Origin: Helicoverpa zea
Taxonomy: Eukaryota; Arthropoda; Insecta; Lepidoptera; Noctuidae
Length of the DNA: 64,000 bases
Direction: 5' to 3'
Assembly (NCBI RefSeq): GCF_022581195.2
Contig: NC_061475.1
Span: forward strand, 4,960,001-5,024,000
Below the pieces are notes generated by a model. It saw only the letters and a list, made by a program, of their open reading frames with translations, ran no database searches and was not told where the DNA came from. A program made the position numbers and the translations under genes. Positions 10,623 to 23,027 of the stretch are shown here, in pieces (the first letter of the stretch is position 1; each line of letters opens with the position of its first letter).

Positions 10623-13600
10623 CCACACATTACAGCTACTACTACACTAAAGTTACTTATCAATTCGTGTCTTCATAAAAATGAAACAACTAAACGAACT
10701 GACCATCGTAATCATCTAAAAAGAAAATAATATTAGAAAAACGAATACTTACTACAAATACTAATTAATCATTGTTTTATTTATCAAATTAGACAGAACA
10801 GATGCAGAAACATCCCTCTATTAGGAATAGCCAGGATTCCCGCTATGCCGCCATGGATAGATATAGTTTTTTCTGCTGAACTATTTGAAGCACGGGACAC
10901 ACTACATACAGATATGTTGATGAGCTCATTATAGGAATTCCTCACACCTACAACCAGTCTCCAGGCACAGGACAGACTCTTATATAGCATCACATGATAA
11001 ATTGTATCAATCAGAGATTTTTTAAAGTGATTCTTTCTATAAATTATACGCTTTGAACTAGTTAATGGGTTTGTTAGTGTGATACCGGGAAGTCGTTACG
11101 CAAGAATTTTTGAAGAAGAACATTCATTAGGAGAATATGTACTACCTACCAGTATTGATAAAAACTGGTGACAAACTTACGATCGATCATTAGGTATGTT
11201 CAATGCAGATTGACATTAACAAATCCTATCTGATCGCTTCCTTAACATCTATGATAGATACTTATTCAATGAAACAGGATTCTACTCCTAACCGTTTCTC
11301 CTTCTAAGGGTCGCAAAAAAAGTGTATGTGATGCTGACTGACAACCTTTGTAGTCGGAGAGCCACTTTAGGAAGAAGAAGAAGAGGTATTCAGGTTGATC
11401 TTAGAAAGAACCCAAAATTAGCATGACATAATATCTTTAGTAGATGTTAGAGATATAGGCTACTAAACTACCAGGCTAGGAACTGATCAAATACCAGTTA
11501 TCAATACAAAAAACAAGAGTGCGTGATGTCCTGTTTGCACAAATGTTGACTCATCGGCTATGGTCACCGGAAAAATCCATTCCCCTCTGTTGATTTAGCA
11601 TTTTGAAGCGTGCTAAAACGTGTTCATACTGAACTGACACGCCTGTCATCCATGAATGTAGGAACCCTTTACCGTTGACTTCATTTTTTTTCGGAAAACT
11701 TTATCTCAATTTTCTTTTTCATATACCTATGGGTGTGAAACTATTGCTATATAAGTTAGAAGTTACCTAAAACTTAAAAATCATTTTTAAGCACCCAGTA
11801 AAATACTGGACCCTGAAGATCGATGACAGGAATTTAAACACAGTAGATGAAATGGAACCCAAAAAACTATAATTTATCCAGCAGATCTTCGCTTAAGCCG
11901 TGTAAAGTCATTTAAAATCTATAAAGTCGTGATAATGCAAGAGAAACCGAATTGCAATATGTTTTTGTTGATTCGAAACCAGGATCTCAGAGTACTTACT
12001 GCACTACGAGACTATAATCTATATTTAAAGCTGATGCATGTCATTACTACGGTCGACATGCACACAAACATTAATTATTCGCAATCAAAATACACAAAAA
12101 ACCACACCTAATGATATATAGATTGCTTTAATACTATCTCTTGATAGCTTCCGTAAAGCATATAATTACACCCTAGTTCCTGATAGGATGCAAGCCTAAT
12201 GAGGTGACGTTGACCCATTTATTACCCGAGAAAAAAGGCGCATGTCAACTCCTAGACACCTGCTGTTAATGCATCCTTGGAATTAATATCGAATCAATCT
12301 ACCATTAAGGTATTAAAGCAACGGGTCTCACGCCCCGCGGAATTATCTTTCACCCCATCAAACGTGGAAAGTCTAATAGAAATCCGTGGTACGTAATAAG
12401 AAAGGCTAATCGCACGCGTAGACAGTTAGCGCGTTGCGGCATCGTGCAAAAACATATATTGGATGTGTCAGCAATGATTGATGCGCGGGAGTCGGCAAAA
12501 ACTTGCGTTGAACGGAACGGGCCGTGACGTTGCAGGGAATGCGAAGCGGTTATGTGCGTTCGTTTGATCGTGAGCTACAGTTTATAGTTTGATATCGAGC
12601 TCACTAGTGAGAATTGTAATAGGTACCTAGTATCCGGGAATGTTCGACGCCAATCACGCATAGCTTGACTTCGTTAGACAAACATGACGAATATCTATCA
12701 GGATCTTTTCAGCGCTATGTTTAGGTACCTATTAGGAAAAGTACTATAACAGTTTTATTTCAGTCTTTATTTGATTGATTTTAGATTTTCAAATGTAAAT
12801 TAATTTTATCTGGAATAATTATAGTATTTTCTTCTTTTTTTTTTGTACAGAGCTAAGACTGAGGTAACGTTACCCTTTCAGCGAATAAGCGGTACAGTGT
12901 ACCTAGTAGAGATTAAAATGAGTGTCTAAATTGAAACTTTGATATACCTACATACATAGGATTAGGTCCCCACAATAGGACTTGAAGTACAGTTGCACCG
13001 TCAACCAAAGTTCAGAAGCTTTTGCGGTGGGAATTTTACAAGTGTAAACTCTACATTTCAAGTATTCTTCTAGTCAACGAAACTTTTTTTTCTCAGTAAG
13101 CAGTCTGTGTAATTGGATGTCGTGCCTCGCTGGGTGCTTGTCAATCAAATTTTCTTGTTCCACTGGTTGATACAATCGCGTGGGAAGGTAGCGCCACCTA
13201 GCGGTGTCGAAGCTAACACTTTTAAGGCGCCGTTGATTAATTGATTCCAATTTTGAAGTTTTGCAAGTTAGAAGAGAAATTGAAGTGGGTTTGTATGAGA
13301 ATATTTTTAGACAGAGTTCGAGATTTTTAGGACAGTTAAGTTTTGTTTATTTTTTTCTCAAATTAAAGTTATTTATTAAAAAATATGGAACATTTATTAT
13401 TAGAGATGAGAGATTGACTTCAAGACTACATCGGTCTTCGAAACGTTTTTGCTACATCAGGAATTTGCAACACCAGTCCTCAGATTAGTTAATGATCGGT
13501 TTTTAAGAAAGGACAGCGATTTCCTTAATATTTTGACAGACGCATTCGATACGCATCTGCCATAATTACATAGTCCTAGCAATTCGCACCACTTAAAAAA

Positions 13601-14395
13601 AAAGACCCACTGTTCCTCTATGAAACGTTGATGGAAAAAGCTTTATGATAAAAAAAATTGAGAAAGTTTGTGTTTTCAAATTTTATTATAAAATGGATAA
13701 GTAAATACAGAGGTAAATAAATTGAAACCACAGGTTCTAAATTATTTCGTTCATATTTTTTAAGTATCTAATGGAATCAGAAAGTAAATGTCCAACAAAC
13801 TTTTCTTTTACGTAATTCTAGGTACGCCAGTTTTAAAACACATTTACACTCAATCGTTTTAATTATTTCGTTGCAAAAAATAACCGATATTGATACTTTA
13901 TGCTCTATCTATAGGAACAACTTTCCAGTCAACCATTAACCGTTATAAAAACAAATAATGTTCTATATTTGAATTTAAAAAGCGTTCTTAAAAAACAGCC
14001 TTCCCATTTACTTACTATGCGCATTCGGATGCATCGATTGCTCAATAGGATATCAATTGTGCATCTAATAGCGTAATGATCGGTTGCCCTTTAAAATTGA
14101 CGCCTTGCCTTAGCCACTCCCCTATACCATACACTACTATTTACCCATTAAGTTTGACAGCCTACTTAAAAGTCCTATAATTATTTTTTAAAACCACAGC
14201 CGTGGAGGTTGTGTGAAAAAAGTTCTTATAATGGATTTTCGGTGGTTCGAATTTAGATAATTGTCGGAATATTGATTCGATTTGAACAGATGTATCGATC
14301 GTTAGGTGTTGAGGAAATTGGTATAATTATGTTAAAAAATCGGTAGTCATCCTTTAAATGTTGGAATATTTTGACTTTCTTGTAAAGTGGAGCAG
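10623..14395. other. Gene-poor interval between two MITEs
   Basis: No recognisable exon, RNA gene or transposon ends. A stretch at about 12180-12600 is clearly richer in GC and sequence complexity than its surroundings and shows no repeat structure. It is the best candidate for conserved non-coding regulatory DNA upstream of Pox neuro. Confidence 0.45.
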
Positions 14396-14609
14396 TTAAG
14401 GTCTCTGCACACAGCGGGCGCGGCGCGGCGGGACGGGACGGCGACGCGACACTGAGCAGTTGTAATGTACTAGATATTACGGACGACGTCACACAGAGCC
14501 GCCCCGCTCGACGCGACGCGACGCGTAATATCTAGTACATTACAACTGCTCAGTGTCGCGTCCCGTCCCGTCCCGCCGCGCCGCGCCCGCTGTGTGCAGA
14601 GACCCTTAA
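14396..14609. mobile_element. TTAA-flanked GC-rich MITE, copy 2
   Basis: Element 14400-14605 (206 bp) lies between TTAA at 14396-14399 and TTAA at 14606-14609. Its ends read GGTCTCTGCACACAGCGGGC and the reverse complement GCCCGCTGTGTGCAGAGACC (plus one C). The central GAGCCGCCCCGCTCGACGCG block is the reverse complement of the centre of copy 1, so the two copies lie in opposite orientation. The ends match each other better than those of copy 1, suggesting a younger insertion. Confidence 0.87.
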
Positions 14610-16780
14610 GTGACGGTGAAGCTTTCGGTTATGCAAGTTCAGTGAGCAAAATAAAACATATTTTTACTTTGTAATACTGCTAAAGCAAATTTTCAATTAA
14701 AAACTTAGGTAAAAAGGAGCTTAATATCTGCCGACGGGACTGACATATTTGAGCAAACAAGCTGAAAGTGACAACCGCACAGATAGTTACGTAGGCACAA
14801 TCTTACGCCATGAACAAATGAAAAAACCATTTCGTTGCATGTCTTCCGGGAGGCACGGGTAATGTAGGCAGCAATACAGCAATGAACAACATTTAATGGT
14901 CTTTGAACGATCACTCCATGATACGTATTGCTATAGTTATTACGTACGCTTATCCGTAACAGAGTGCCGGTTGATAGTAAGATACTTTATAAGTGTAGTA
15001 ACGTTGGTATTGTCAACCGACAGAAAAGGGACAGGTTATGTACTTAAGAAACTGTTATTTTTCATTTTGTCGCAGTTCTAAGGGAAATTATATACGTAGG
15101 TAAAATAAATTTTAAATAACATATATAGAAGACTACTGAAAATCATGAAAGGTGCAGACATTGTTTAGCTAATAAGATAGACTAAATCAAAATATTACAG
15201 TAAAATAACTCCATAAAGGCACTGGTCCGACAAAAAAGGTGATAGGTAGCATTTACATCTTGCATTTCAAATTGTATATCATCTTACTGACAAAGTCCCA
15301 TATAACCAATCAACGCTTTCATCAGACGGTTTTCAAAACAAGAGCGCATCAACATCAACAAAACAAGTGGAAAACAGAAAAACCTATACAAAATTAAAAT
15401 CAAAACAGTGTCGTTATCTCCTATCACACGTAGAACAAACACGAACTTATTCGTGTAGGAATATTCATTACAACATTATAAGTAGTCAACTCAAATAATC
15501 GACTAATATCAGTAGGTAATATGAAAGTCCGTGCGAACGACCACGTGTGCTCAGTAATGACTTAGCTTAGCCCGTTGGATTTGCTCATTAGTCGACTAGA
15601 GTGTCGATATATCAGATTCGATTCGAGTAAAGGGGGTCTCTATCGATAATATCTTTGCAGTGGCGAGAGGTAGCGGTTTATTAAACGATGGCTTATCGGT
15701 ATTTTTTCGATGTTATTGTTGTATTTTTCTGCTTATTCTATACGGTTTTTGTTTTGGATGGAAAATTGTACAAGTTTTACCAGCATTTGTAGAAGCTTAT
15801 TCTTGCGTCTGTTGTGTAGAGAATCATGATTCAAATTCATTTACCTAAGTATAAACTGAACGGCATTCATCATCAAAAAGCATCAAATTATTGTGGGTCC
15901 AAAATGTCCTTAAGCTTTCTTTTGCCACTCCATTTAATAAACAGTAATCAGGAAATACTAGCCAATCAGTTTTGGAATAATATGCAGATTATATTAATTA
16001 AGTAAGTATAAAACTTTAGACAACTTCCTAACTTGGAATAAGAGACCTGAATACCTATTTTTGGAAATGGTAAAGAAACCGATAGGAACTGAATAAATAT
16101 AGGTACTGACAGTCAAAACAAACAGACAGCAAACATTAACCGTAAATAAACGATACAGTACAAAAACGTTGACTTTCACACTGCTTCATGAAGGTACGAA
16201 TGATGGTATTTCTGAGTAGTGGACGCGCATCATCTGTGTTATTATATCGTCATTACAACAGCTCTTCCTTGAGCGCAATCGGTTAACTGTAGTACTGTAG
16301 TTCCGTTTGTGATGCATTTTATTTTTTGTTGTTTTTCTGTTTCATTGGTTTGCAAAGGTGGCAAGGATACGGTATCTGATGTGTGATGTAGGTATGTCGT
16401 TTATAGTGAAACATGTTAAACCTTCCCATACGCAGGAATACTTTCAGTATAATATTTTGCAAAACTAGGTACTTTTTCGCATATTTGCGCAAAATTTGTG
16501 CCTACAACTTCAAATCCAATTTTGATACTTAGGGTTTGAGTTTCTTCATGTATTTAGTCAAATGTGACTTTAAATTGAAAAGTTCATTCTTTTCTCGAAG
16601 TCGGTTAAAAGTTACACTGAAGTGAGAACCTCCTTTTTCAACTTGTTTTCACAAAATCTATTAGGGTAACAAATGACTGCCGAACCAGTGCTACCATGGC
16701 CACTGCTTTGAAAATTCAGCTTAAACTTCTTGGAGTTTTACTATAGTTTACAAAGACTAAAATTTCAATTTTCTTTCCAG
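14610..16780. other. Upstream/intronic DNA of Pox neuro
   Basis: AT-rich with no recognisable exon. The first part of the paired domain (VNQLGG..VNGRPLP..) was looked for by eye here and further upstream and not found. The segment is probably intron or 5' flanking DNA. A TCGGTTAAAA and GAGAACCTCCTTTTTC pair near 16597-16639 matches motifs seen at 34.7 and 47.0 kb and marks a dispersed repeat. Confidence 0.45.
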
Positions 16781-18563
16781 CAAGTAGCAACCCCGACAGT
16801 GGTGAAGAAGATTCTCCGTCTAAAACAAGAGAACCCTGGTATGTTCGCCTGGGAGATCCGCGAGAGACTGCTGAGCGCGAGGGTATGTGAGCCGCACTCC
16901 ATACCCTCGGTGTCCAGCGTCAATAGGATCCTGAGGAACAGTGGCCTGGCTTGGAGTGATGATGACACCAGGAATGCACATGGTAAGGCTCTCATTTTGC
17001 TATGAGATTCTTTGAAAGGTTTATAGCAGCCCTGGTAGAAAGAGCTCCAAAATTAATATTGGTGGGATGTAAGCCTTTCTGTGTTCAGCTTCACCCACAG
17101 TGGACAGAGTGGTTAGGGCTAAGAAATTATAACATTGCATATGAGAATAATTTCGCTCCCTATCTAGCTTCATGAGATTTTGAAATCTTACCTATGGAAA
17201 CTACCTTACACGCATATCTGCCTCATATGCATATCAGGGAAAATCATGACGTTATTATACGATGTTATACCAAATAAACACTTTTCGTCTAGTAAAAACA
17301 CACTGTTTATACCTTTAACTGTTCATAACGTACTTAACGCATCGTCAAAAAAGTTTTAATATTACATTAACACCTTCTTCAACTAAAAAAAGTCGTTATA
17401 CAAACATCAAAATCAAATAAAGAACTCGAATGGAACGTATCAAACATCAAATTCAAATAAAGAACGTTAAATAGTCAACATTAAAACGATTTAAAAATAA
17501 ACGGATTTAACTAATTAATGGCAGATAGGCGTAAGTTGTTGGATTCTTACAAACAGGTGTCAGGAAGTCTCTAGTGGTATAAAAAGTTATTATTCTTGTT
17601 TAATTACGTTTAAATCTTAGGTGGACATATTTAAAAGACATTAAATCCGGTATGGCTATGCGTAGGGGCATTTTGTTGAGACACTTTTTAGTTATGTTGG
17701 CTAGTTGACAAAGTTTTGTAATAAAATATAGTTTTAAAGGCTCTTCTTATTACGTGATTAAAATATAAGCTCACATTTTTACCAGTGCCCGGCTTTTGGG
17801 GTCTATTAGTTTGTTTACAATGGACACCTATTAAGGTGCTACTAATTATAAATACAAATCTTAAATTCCTTCTCTTTTCTTTACAGAATCCTACCCACAA
17901 CCGGAGCTACCGCCCAACATGATGGAATACATGTCAATGAAGACTTCTTTACCCCCTTCGGCGATGCCAACACAGCAGAGTTCTCCCTACTTCGCTCACT
18001 CCGCCGTCAGAGTTCCCCCTCCCCAACACACGGACCCAACACAGCTATACGACAGGAGACTAGCCACCTCCTGGCTTCTAGCCAATCAGGTCCAAGCCCA
18101 AGGCCTTCTAAAACCTTACCCAATCAACCCCTGGCAGAGAATAATGCTGCCTTACCACGACGGCAAAAACTTCTCCCCTTACGCTCTGAATTTACACAAC
18201 GATCTTCTAAACCGAATAAACCCAGATGAAGTGAAGTCTGAGAATTCAGAACATATTTCTGTTGAAGCCAGTGACGATAGCACAGACAGGCCTGACGTGG
18301 ATGACGATCAGAAATCACATGAAAAAGAGAAGAAGAAAAATCCCTATTCCATAGAAGAGCTTTTGAAAAAGCCTGATAAGATGGTCAATGTGAATCCGAT
18401 TGGTTTCCAGAACTTTCTACGGCAGCCTAGCGGGAGTATGATAGAGAGTAGCCAGGATCTGAGTAACAGGAGCTCTCCAGCCAGTTTCTGTTCTGTACAA
18501 AGCGGAGTTTCGAACGACTGCTTTTCTGAATCAGCCAGCTCGGAAATAAAGGCGGGAAATTGA
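16781..18563 (+). CDS. Poxn: Pox neuro (paired-box transcription factor), 3' part, two exons
   Basis: Nuclear transcription factor of the Pax family; in Drosophila it specifies poly-innervated chemosensory organs. Exon A 16781-16982 is preceded by TTCTTTCCAG and followed by GTAAGG. It encodes the second (RED) half of the paired domain: VATPTVVKKILRLKQENPGM, FAWEIRERLL, SVSSVNRILRNSGLAW. Exon B 17887-18563 follows an intron ending TTCTTTACAG; the split codon G|AA keeps the frame. Exon B encodes a Pro-rich stretch, an acidic region, and NPYSIEELLKKP, which is diagnostic of Pox neuro and resembles an eh1/octapeptide motif that recruits Groucho. The ILRNSGL end of the paired domain also points to Poxn rather than Pax6, Pax2 or Pox meso. 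There is no homeodomain, as expected. The upstream exon with the PAI half is not visible in this window, so the model is 5'-partial. Stop TGA at 18561. Confidence 0.93.
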
Positions 18564-19364
18564 ATCAGCTGTTAATATTGTAGATATATTCGTTATTATT
18601 TAATTTGACATTCCGATACAGAAAATAAAAATTCCATTCCAGTTAATACGTTCTCGTTTTTAATAAAATTCTAAATTATATAGTTTTGACTTTCCAATAA
18701 ACTAAAATACCTACTTAGGCATACGGTAATTAATATTTAAACATAAAACGCCCTGTTTGTTTTATATACAGAATTATCATTAACTGTATAATATTTTTGT
18801 AAATAAATAAAGTAGATAAGTACAAAAATCTATACATATTATCATAATCTCCATGAGAGCGCCATCTACCGTAAACATCAGGAAAACTCATATTAATTGA
18901 TTTATTTAAATCCTAAATATTGTAAATAATAAAAGCCATATTATTACAATGTAGATATTTGAGTAATGTGTCCATATTATGTGTAATATTATACAGAATA
19001 GAAAGTACGCAGTAGATTTTAATTATATAGAAAAATAATGTTATACATACTTACCTACATAAATTATACAAAAACTCTACCATTTTGAAAGTGTCAGTCC
19101 TGCAACCTGAAATATAATGTAAAAAATATAACACACTTTTGTAATTTTACTTTCACAAAATGCCGTATTTAATTGTATTTATAATTCTGTGATATTGTAG
19201 GAAGTATTTTATGTGTCCTCCTTCAAAATAATCATTCCTCTATTGTTAGTTTCATTACTATAAGAACATAGTTATTTTATTGTAAGTAGTAATAGTTGAT
19301 AGATGTACTTATATGTATATAATGTAATCACAGTAGTTGTTTATTTATGAAATGGCACAATAAA
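18564..19364 (+). promoter_or_regulatory. Poxn: Probable Pox neuro 3' UTR with poly(A) signals
   Basis: AT-rich sequence after the Poxn stop codon without competing ORFs. AATAAA occurs at 18624-18629 and at 19359-19364; the latter, followed by T-rich DNA, would give a 3' UTR of about 0.8 kb. Which signal is used cannot be told from sequence. Confidence 0.5.
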
Positions 19365-20454
19365 CCAAATACAAATTAACTTTGATGTCTACTTATTTCA
19401 TTCGTACTTTTTAATCAAACCTGCTTTAAGACAACAAGATCCTGCCGAAACCTTCCAGGTATGTGATTCTATTTTGGTTCAAAATCGCTCGGGGAGCCTG
19501 AAAACAGTTGACTGGATATGCAGTAGCATTTTAAGAACAAAAATGGAGAATCCGTAGTAACTAAATGATTAGTTACGAACCTAATTATCTAGGAAAAAAA
19601 AATCATTAGGTATCTAGGAACAGAAACGTAATGTAGGAAGGTACCTACCTACTACCTACCTAAACAATGTTGGAAATCCAAACAGGTGCTAACTTTTTTA
19701 CCTTATTAGAAGCACGTGCAGTGAAGAAATTAATTTCGTGTCTTATTGAAAAAGATAACATTTTTTTTTGCACCAAGATCGAAAATAAAATTCACAAAAC
19801 TGCATACCTAGAAAAAAGAAACTTAATTGTGCTTACGCCTTTCTTAATCAAAGGGCACGGGATTATGCTATGCGTAATAACCCCTACAATATGCAAATGG
19901 TGTGTAATAGATGTATTATGGAAATATGGCGACCACCGGAAACTTGGTAATTTCATAGATTTTTGTTTTGCTCGAATAAGAATTAGTCATTTCTCGCGAC
20001 ATTTCTGAGGAATTAGAATTTACGTGGTTATTAGAACGTGAGATTTGATTTTAATTTCTATGTTATTTGAATGTAATTAGGACCTTTGCGTTTACGTACA
20101 CACCTAAGTTATTCCGTAGGGAGGTGTGTATTTATACATTAGGTCCACAAGTCTATGCCTAGCCTAGGTACATTTTTAATGGGGAGAAGAAAAGTAGGTA
20201 GGTCATCATAATGAGCAATCATATTTTCAAATAGATGAATTTTTTGTCCAGTGTCTACGATTCTGCCAGTGACGAGTGAAATGAAAATACCTATAGCAAC
20301 TAGGTATGACCATGTAAATAGGTCATGATTAAGATATTAAAAATGAAAATTAACAAAAAAAGTAGGTAATTTTATAAACTAAAACAAACTTTGCTCAACG
20401 AGCCACATACTAAATTTGTAACAGTGAACTCCCAACTGCACTTCAGTTAGAGCT
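19365..20454. other. Intergenic, no supported feature
   Basis: AT-rich DNA with GGTACCTACCTA-like runs around 19640. The ORF at 19667-20008 has no recognisable domain and no coding-like composition. Confidence 0.45.
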
Positions 20455-20864
20455 CAGGGGCCCGATTCTCCTAAGTTAATACTTGTCAAAATCGAATAGA
20501 AATTGAATCGCAATATGATCGCAATAGCAGTTTTAACCTTATCGGGCATTCTGCTACTAATAGGTATAGGTAAGACCAATCGTATTCCAATGACATTCGA
20601 TTGGTTTGAGATTGGTCTGCTATTTTGATGATTTTGGTCTATACGGTAGTTTGCTGTACAATCATTTTGCAATCGTAAATCATTTGCAGACAAAATGATT
20701 CATTATTGAATGACAGAAAAGGATAAAAACGTTTATTTCAAAGAAAAAATAGCGGAATGCCACATACGCTTCAATCGTAATCGAGTCGGGATTGGATCTC
20801 AGTCGAACCGAGTCGCAAGTGAATCATATGTCGCTTAAGTGAAATTAGGAGAATCGGGCCCCTG
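20455..20864. mobile_element. MITE with CAGGGGCCCGATTCTCC termini
   Basis: Left end CAGGGGCCCGATTCTCCTAA (20455 on) and right end TTAGGAGAATCGGGCCCCTG (to 20864) are perfect 20-bp inverted repeats. Weaker inverted similarity extends a few bases outward (AGAGCNCAGG). The interior has CAAT/GATTGG-type short repeats and no real gene. CAGGG termini suggest a hAT-type non-autonomous element, but an 8-bp target duplication was not evident. Confidence 0.75.
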
Positions 20865-21258
20865 TGCTCTGCTTACCATACGTAAACGTGTAGGCGTGAA
20901 GCTATTAAACAATTGACACCACCACTAACAAAACGCGAAATATGATATTAGTATAGTTATAAAGATATCGCAAAAGAAATAACTTTCATTTTATATCAGC
21001 AAGACGATAATGAAAAGAAAAAGGAAACTCTGTTGCTATTTTAATAAATAATTAAATCGTTTAATAAATTGTAACTTCTTCCTATGTTGATAACAAAACG
21101 TATTTGACATGCCCGTCCAACCGTAGGGATGTTCATCACATGTTTGGCAGTCACTTTGGAATTTCTGAAGTAGTTATTAAAATAAGACTTGTTTGAACTG
21201 GTTACCTACAGATAAAGTATTAGTTAGTTATCCGATAGTTAATATTATTTGTAAGATA

Positions 21259-21487
21259 AAGGCTGCTTATAATTTCTACCAGATAAGGCCGTATCCGAGA
21301 CCCTGTAAAACCAAAAGTTATAATTTATAAGTTCTTGATATTTTTCTTCTTTCTTAATGTATATTATATTTATGGCCAGTTTCACCGGTTACTAACACAA
21401 GTCTCTGATAGCCTATCAAAAACTTATCTGAAAAATAAACTATAACTTTTGGTTTCTCATGTCTCAGCAGAAATTATAAGCAGCCTT
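21259..21487. mobile_element. Short MITE with AAGGCTGCTTATAATTTCT termini
   Basis: The ends AAGGCTGCTTATAATTTCT (left) and AGAAATTATAAGCAGCCTT (right) are perfect inverted repeats; ACCAAAAGTTATA and its complement pair further in. The surrounding DNA, about 21200-21560, holds another imperfect inverted pair built on CCAGTTTCACCGGTTA/CCAGTGAAACC. This looks like one small element inserted into or beside an older one, about 300 bp upstream of IMPACT. Confidence 0.65.
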
Positions 21488-21808
21488 GATCTAGCAGATA
21501 GCATTAACGATCGGATAACTTATTGACACTTTATCGAAAACCAGTGAAACCGAACCTTTATCTTTTTAACTATTGGAGCAGTAACTGCAACTTAGCCATC
21601 CCTAACCGTAGAATGTCATCTATAAATTGACATTGGCATGTGACAGTCAATGTCAAAAAGAGAAAAAAGTTTTGCGATCGTGGTGATTGCTGATCGTAAT
21701 TTTACGATAAATTACAAAATACTAATCGATATTCTATTTTTTACTGAATCAAGTGATTAAATACAATACAGTTTATCGAATAATTACACATTATAAAACT
21801 TATCTACA

Positions 21809-22996
21809 ATGGATTCAGACAATTTAACCAAACAGGTGTGCTATATTTACATAAAAGTTATTTCGTTCCAAAGATTATGTCGTGGTATTTATTAATTATT
21901 ATTTTAGGCTGAAGAAGTAGAAGCCCTGAGTGCCATCTACGGTGACGACTGGATCACAGAGAGTGAAGTAACGAGGTCGTATAGCATTAGGATAGAGGAG
22001 AATAAAAACGAAGTAAGGCTGTATGTGACAATGCCTGATGACTATCCGTCTCATTCCCCGCCAAAATATGAGTTGTCGGCCCCTTGGATGGATCGGAAGG
22101 CCAAAACGCAGCTACACCATCAGTTAGACGAAGTATACTTGTAAGTATACCTATGAAATTAGGGATTGTTTGATTTTCATGTTATATTTTTATGGAAACA
22201 CCCTTGAACTCTCTGTTCAACCATTTAATTCAATATACAGTATATTATTGTATCAAGTTTCATTTCTACATTCTCCTAATTATTCTGTAATATTTTAAAA
22301 TATTCAAGCTTCTGTATTTTATACTTTTTCATGTCTTTCTTAGGCGGTAAGTTCTCCAATATAATATTTATATTTTATTGTTTTAAAATAGATCAATAAA
22401 TTACCAAAATCCGCAAGTACGATCATGTGTCAGCCTATCGAGCGCAACTTAAATGGCTACCGATAAGACAACGTCGTGTGATGAGGGCATTAACTACTCT
22501 TTTCTCTATTCTACACTCTTCCTGTACGCCTTCTTATTTAACTCCTCACTTCCAATATATATGTTCTCAACATAGCAAAAATCTCCGCTCCTCTAATAAT
22601 CGTCTTCTTCACTGCCCTGCTCACCGGTCAGATATCATTCACTCTTCCTTCTTTGTTAAATCTATTCTTCTCTGGAATGAGCTACCTCTGGAAGTCAGGA
22701 TGGTTAACAGTCGTTATACATTCAAAAAGAAATTACGCGACCACATCCATAGGAAATTGGCAGAATCGCTACCGTAGATTGTTTTTTTTTTTATCTATTT
22801 CTTTATCTCTCCTGGCAATTATATGTATGTATGTATATTATGTATTATTATCTATATATATATTGTATACTTTTAAACTAACTATCCAAACAAAAACCTT
22901 GCACCTACCACTGCTATTTCTCCACCACCTAAAGGTAGACTGGGAGAAAACGCCTAAGGCGTTAAGTCCGCCATTGTACGAAATGTGCATGAAGTA

Positions 22997-23027
<31 letters not shown>

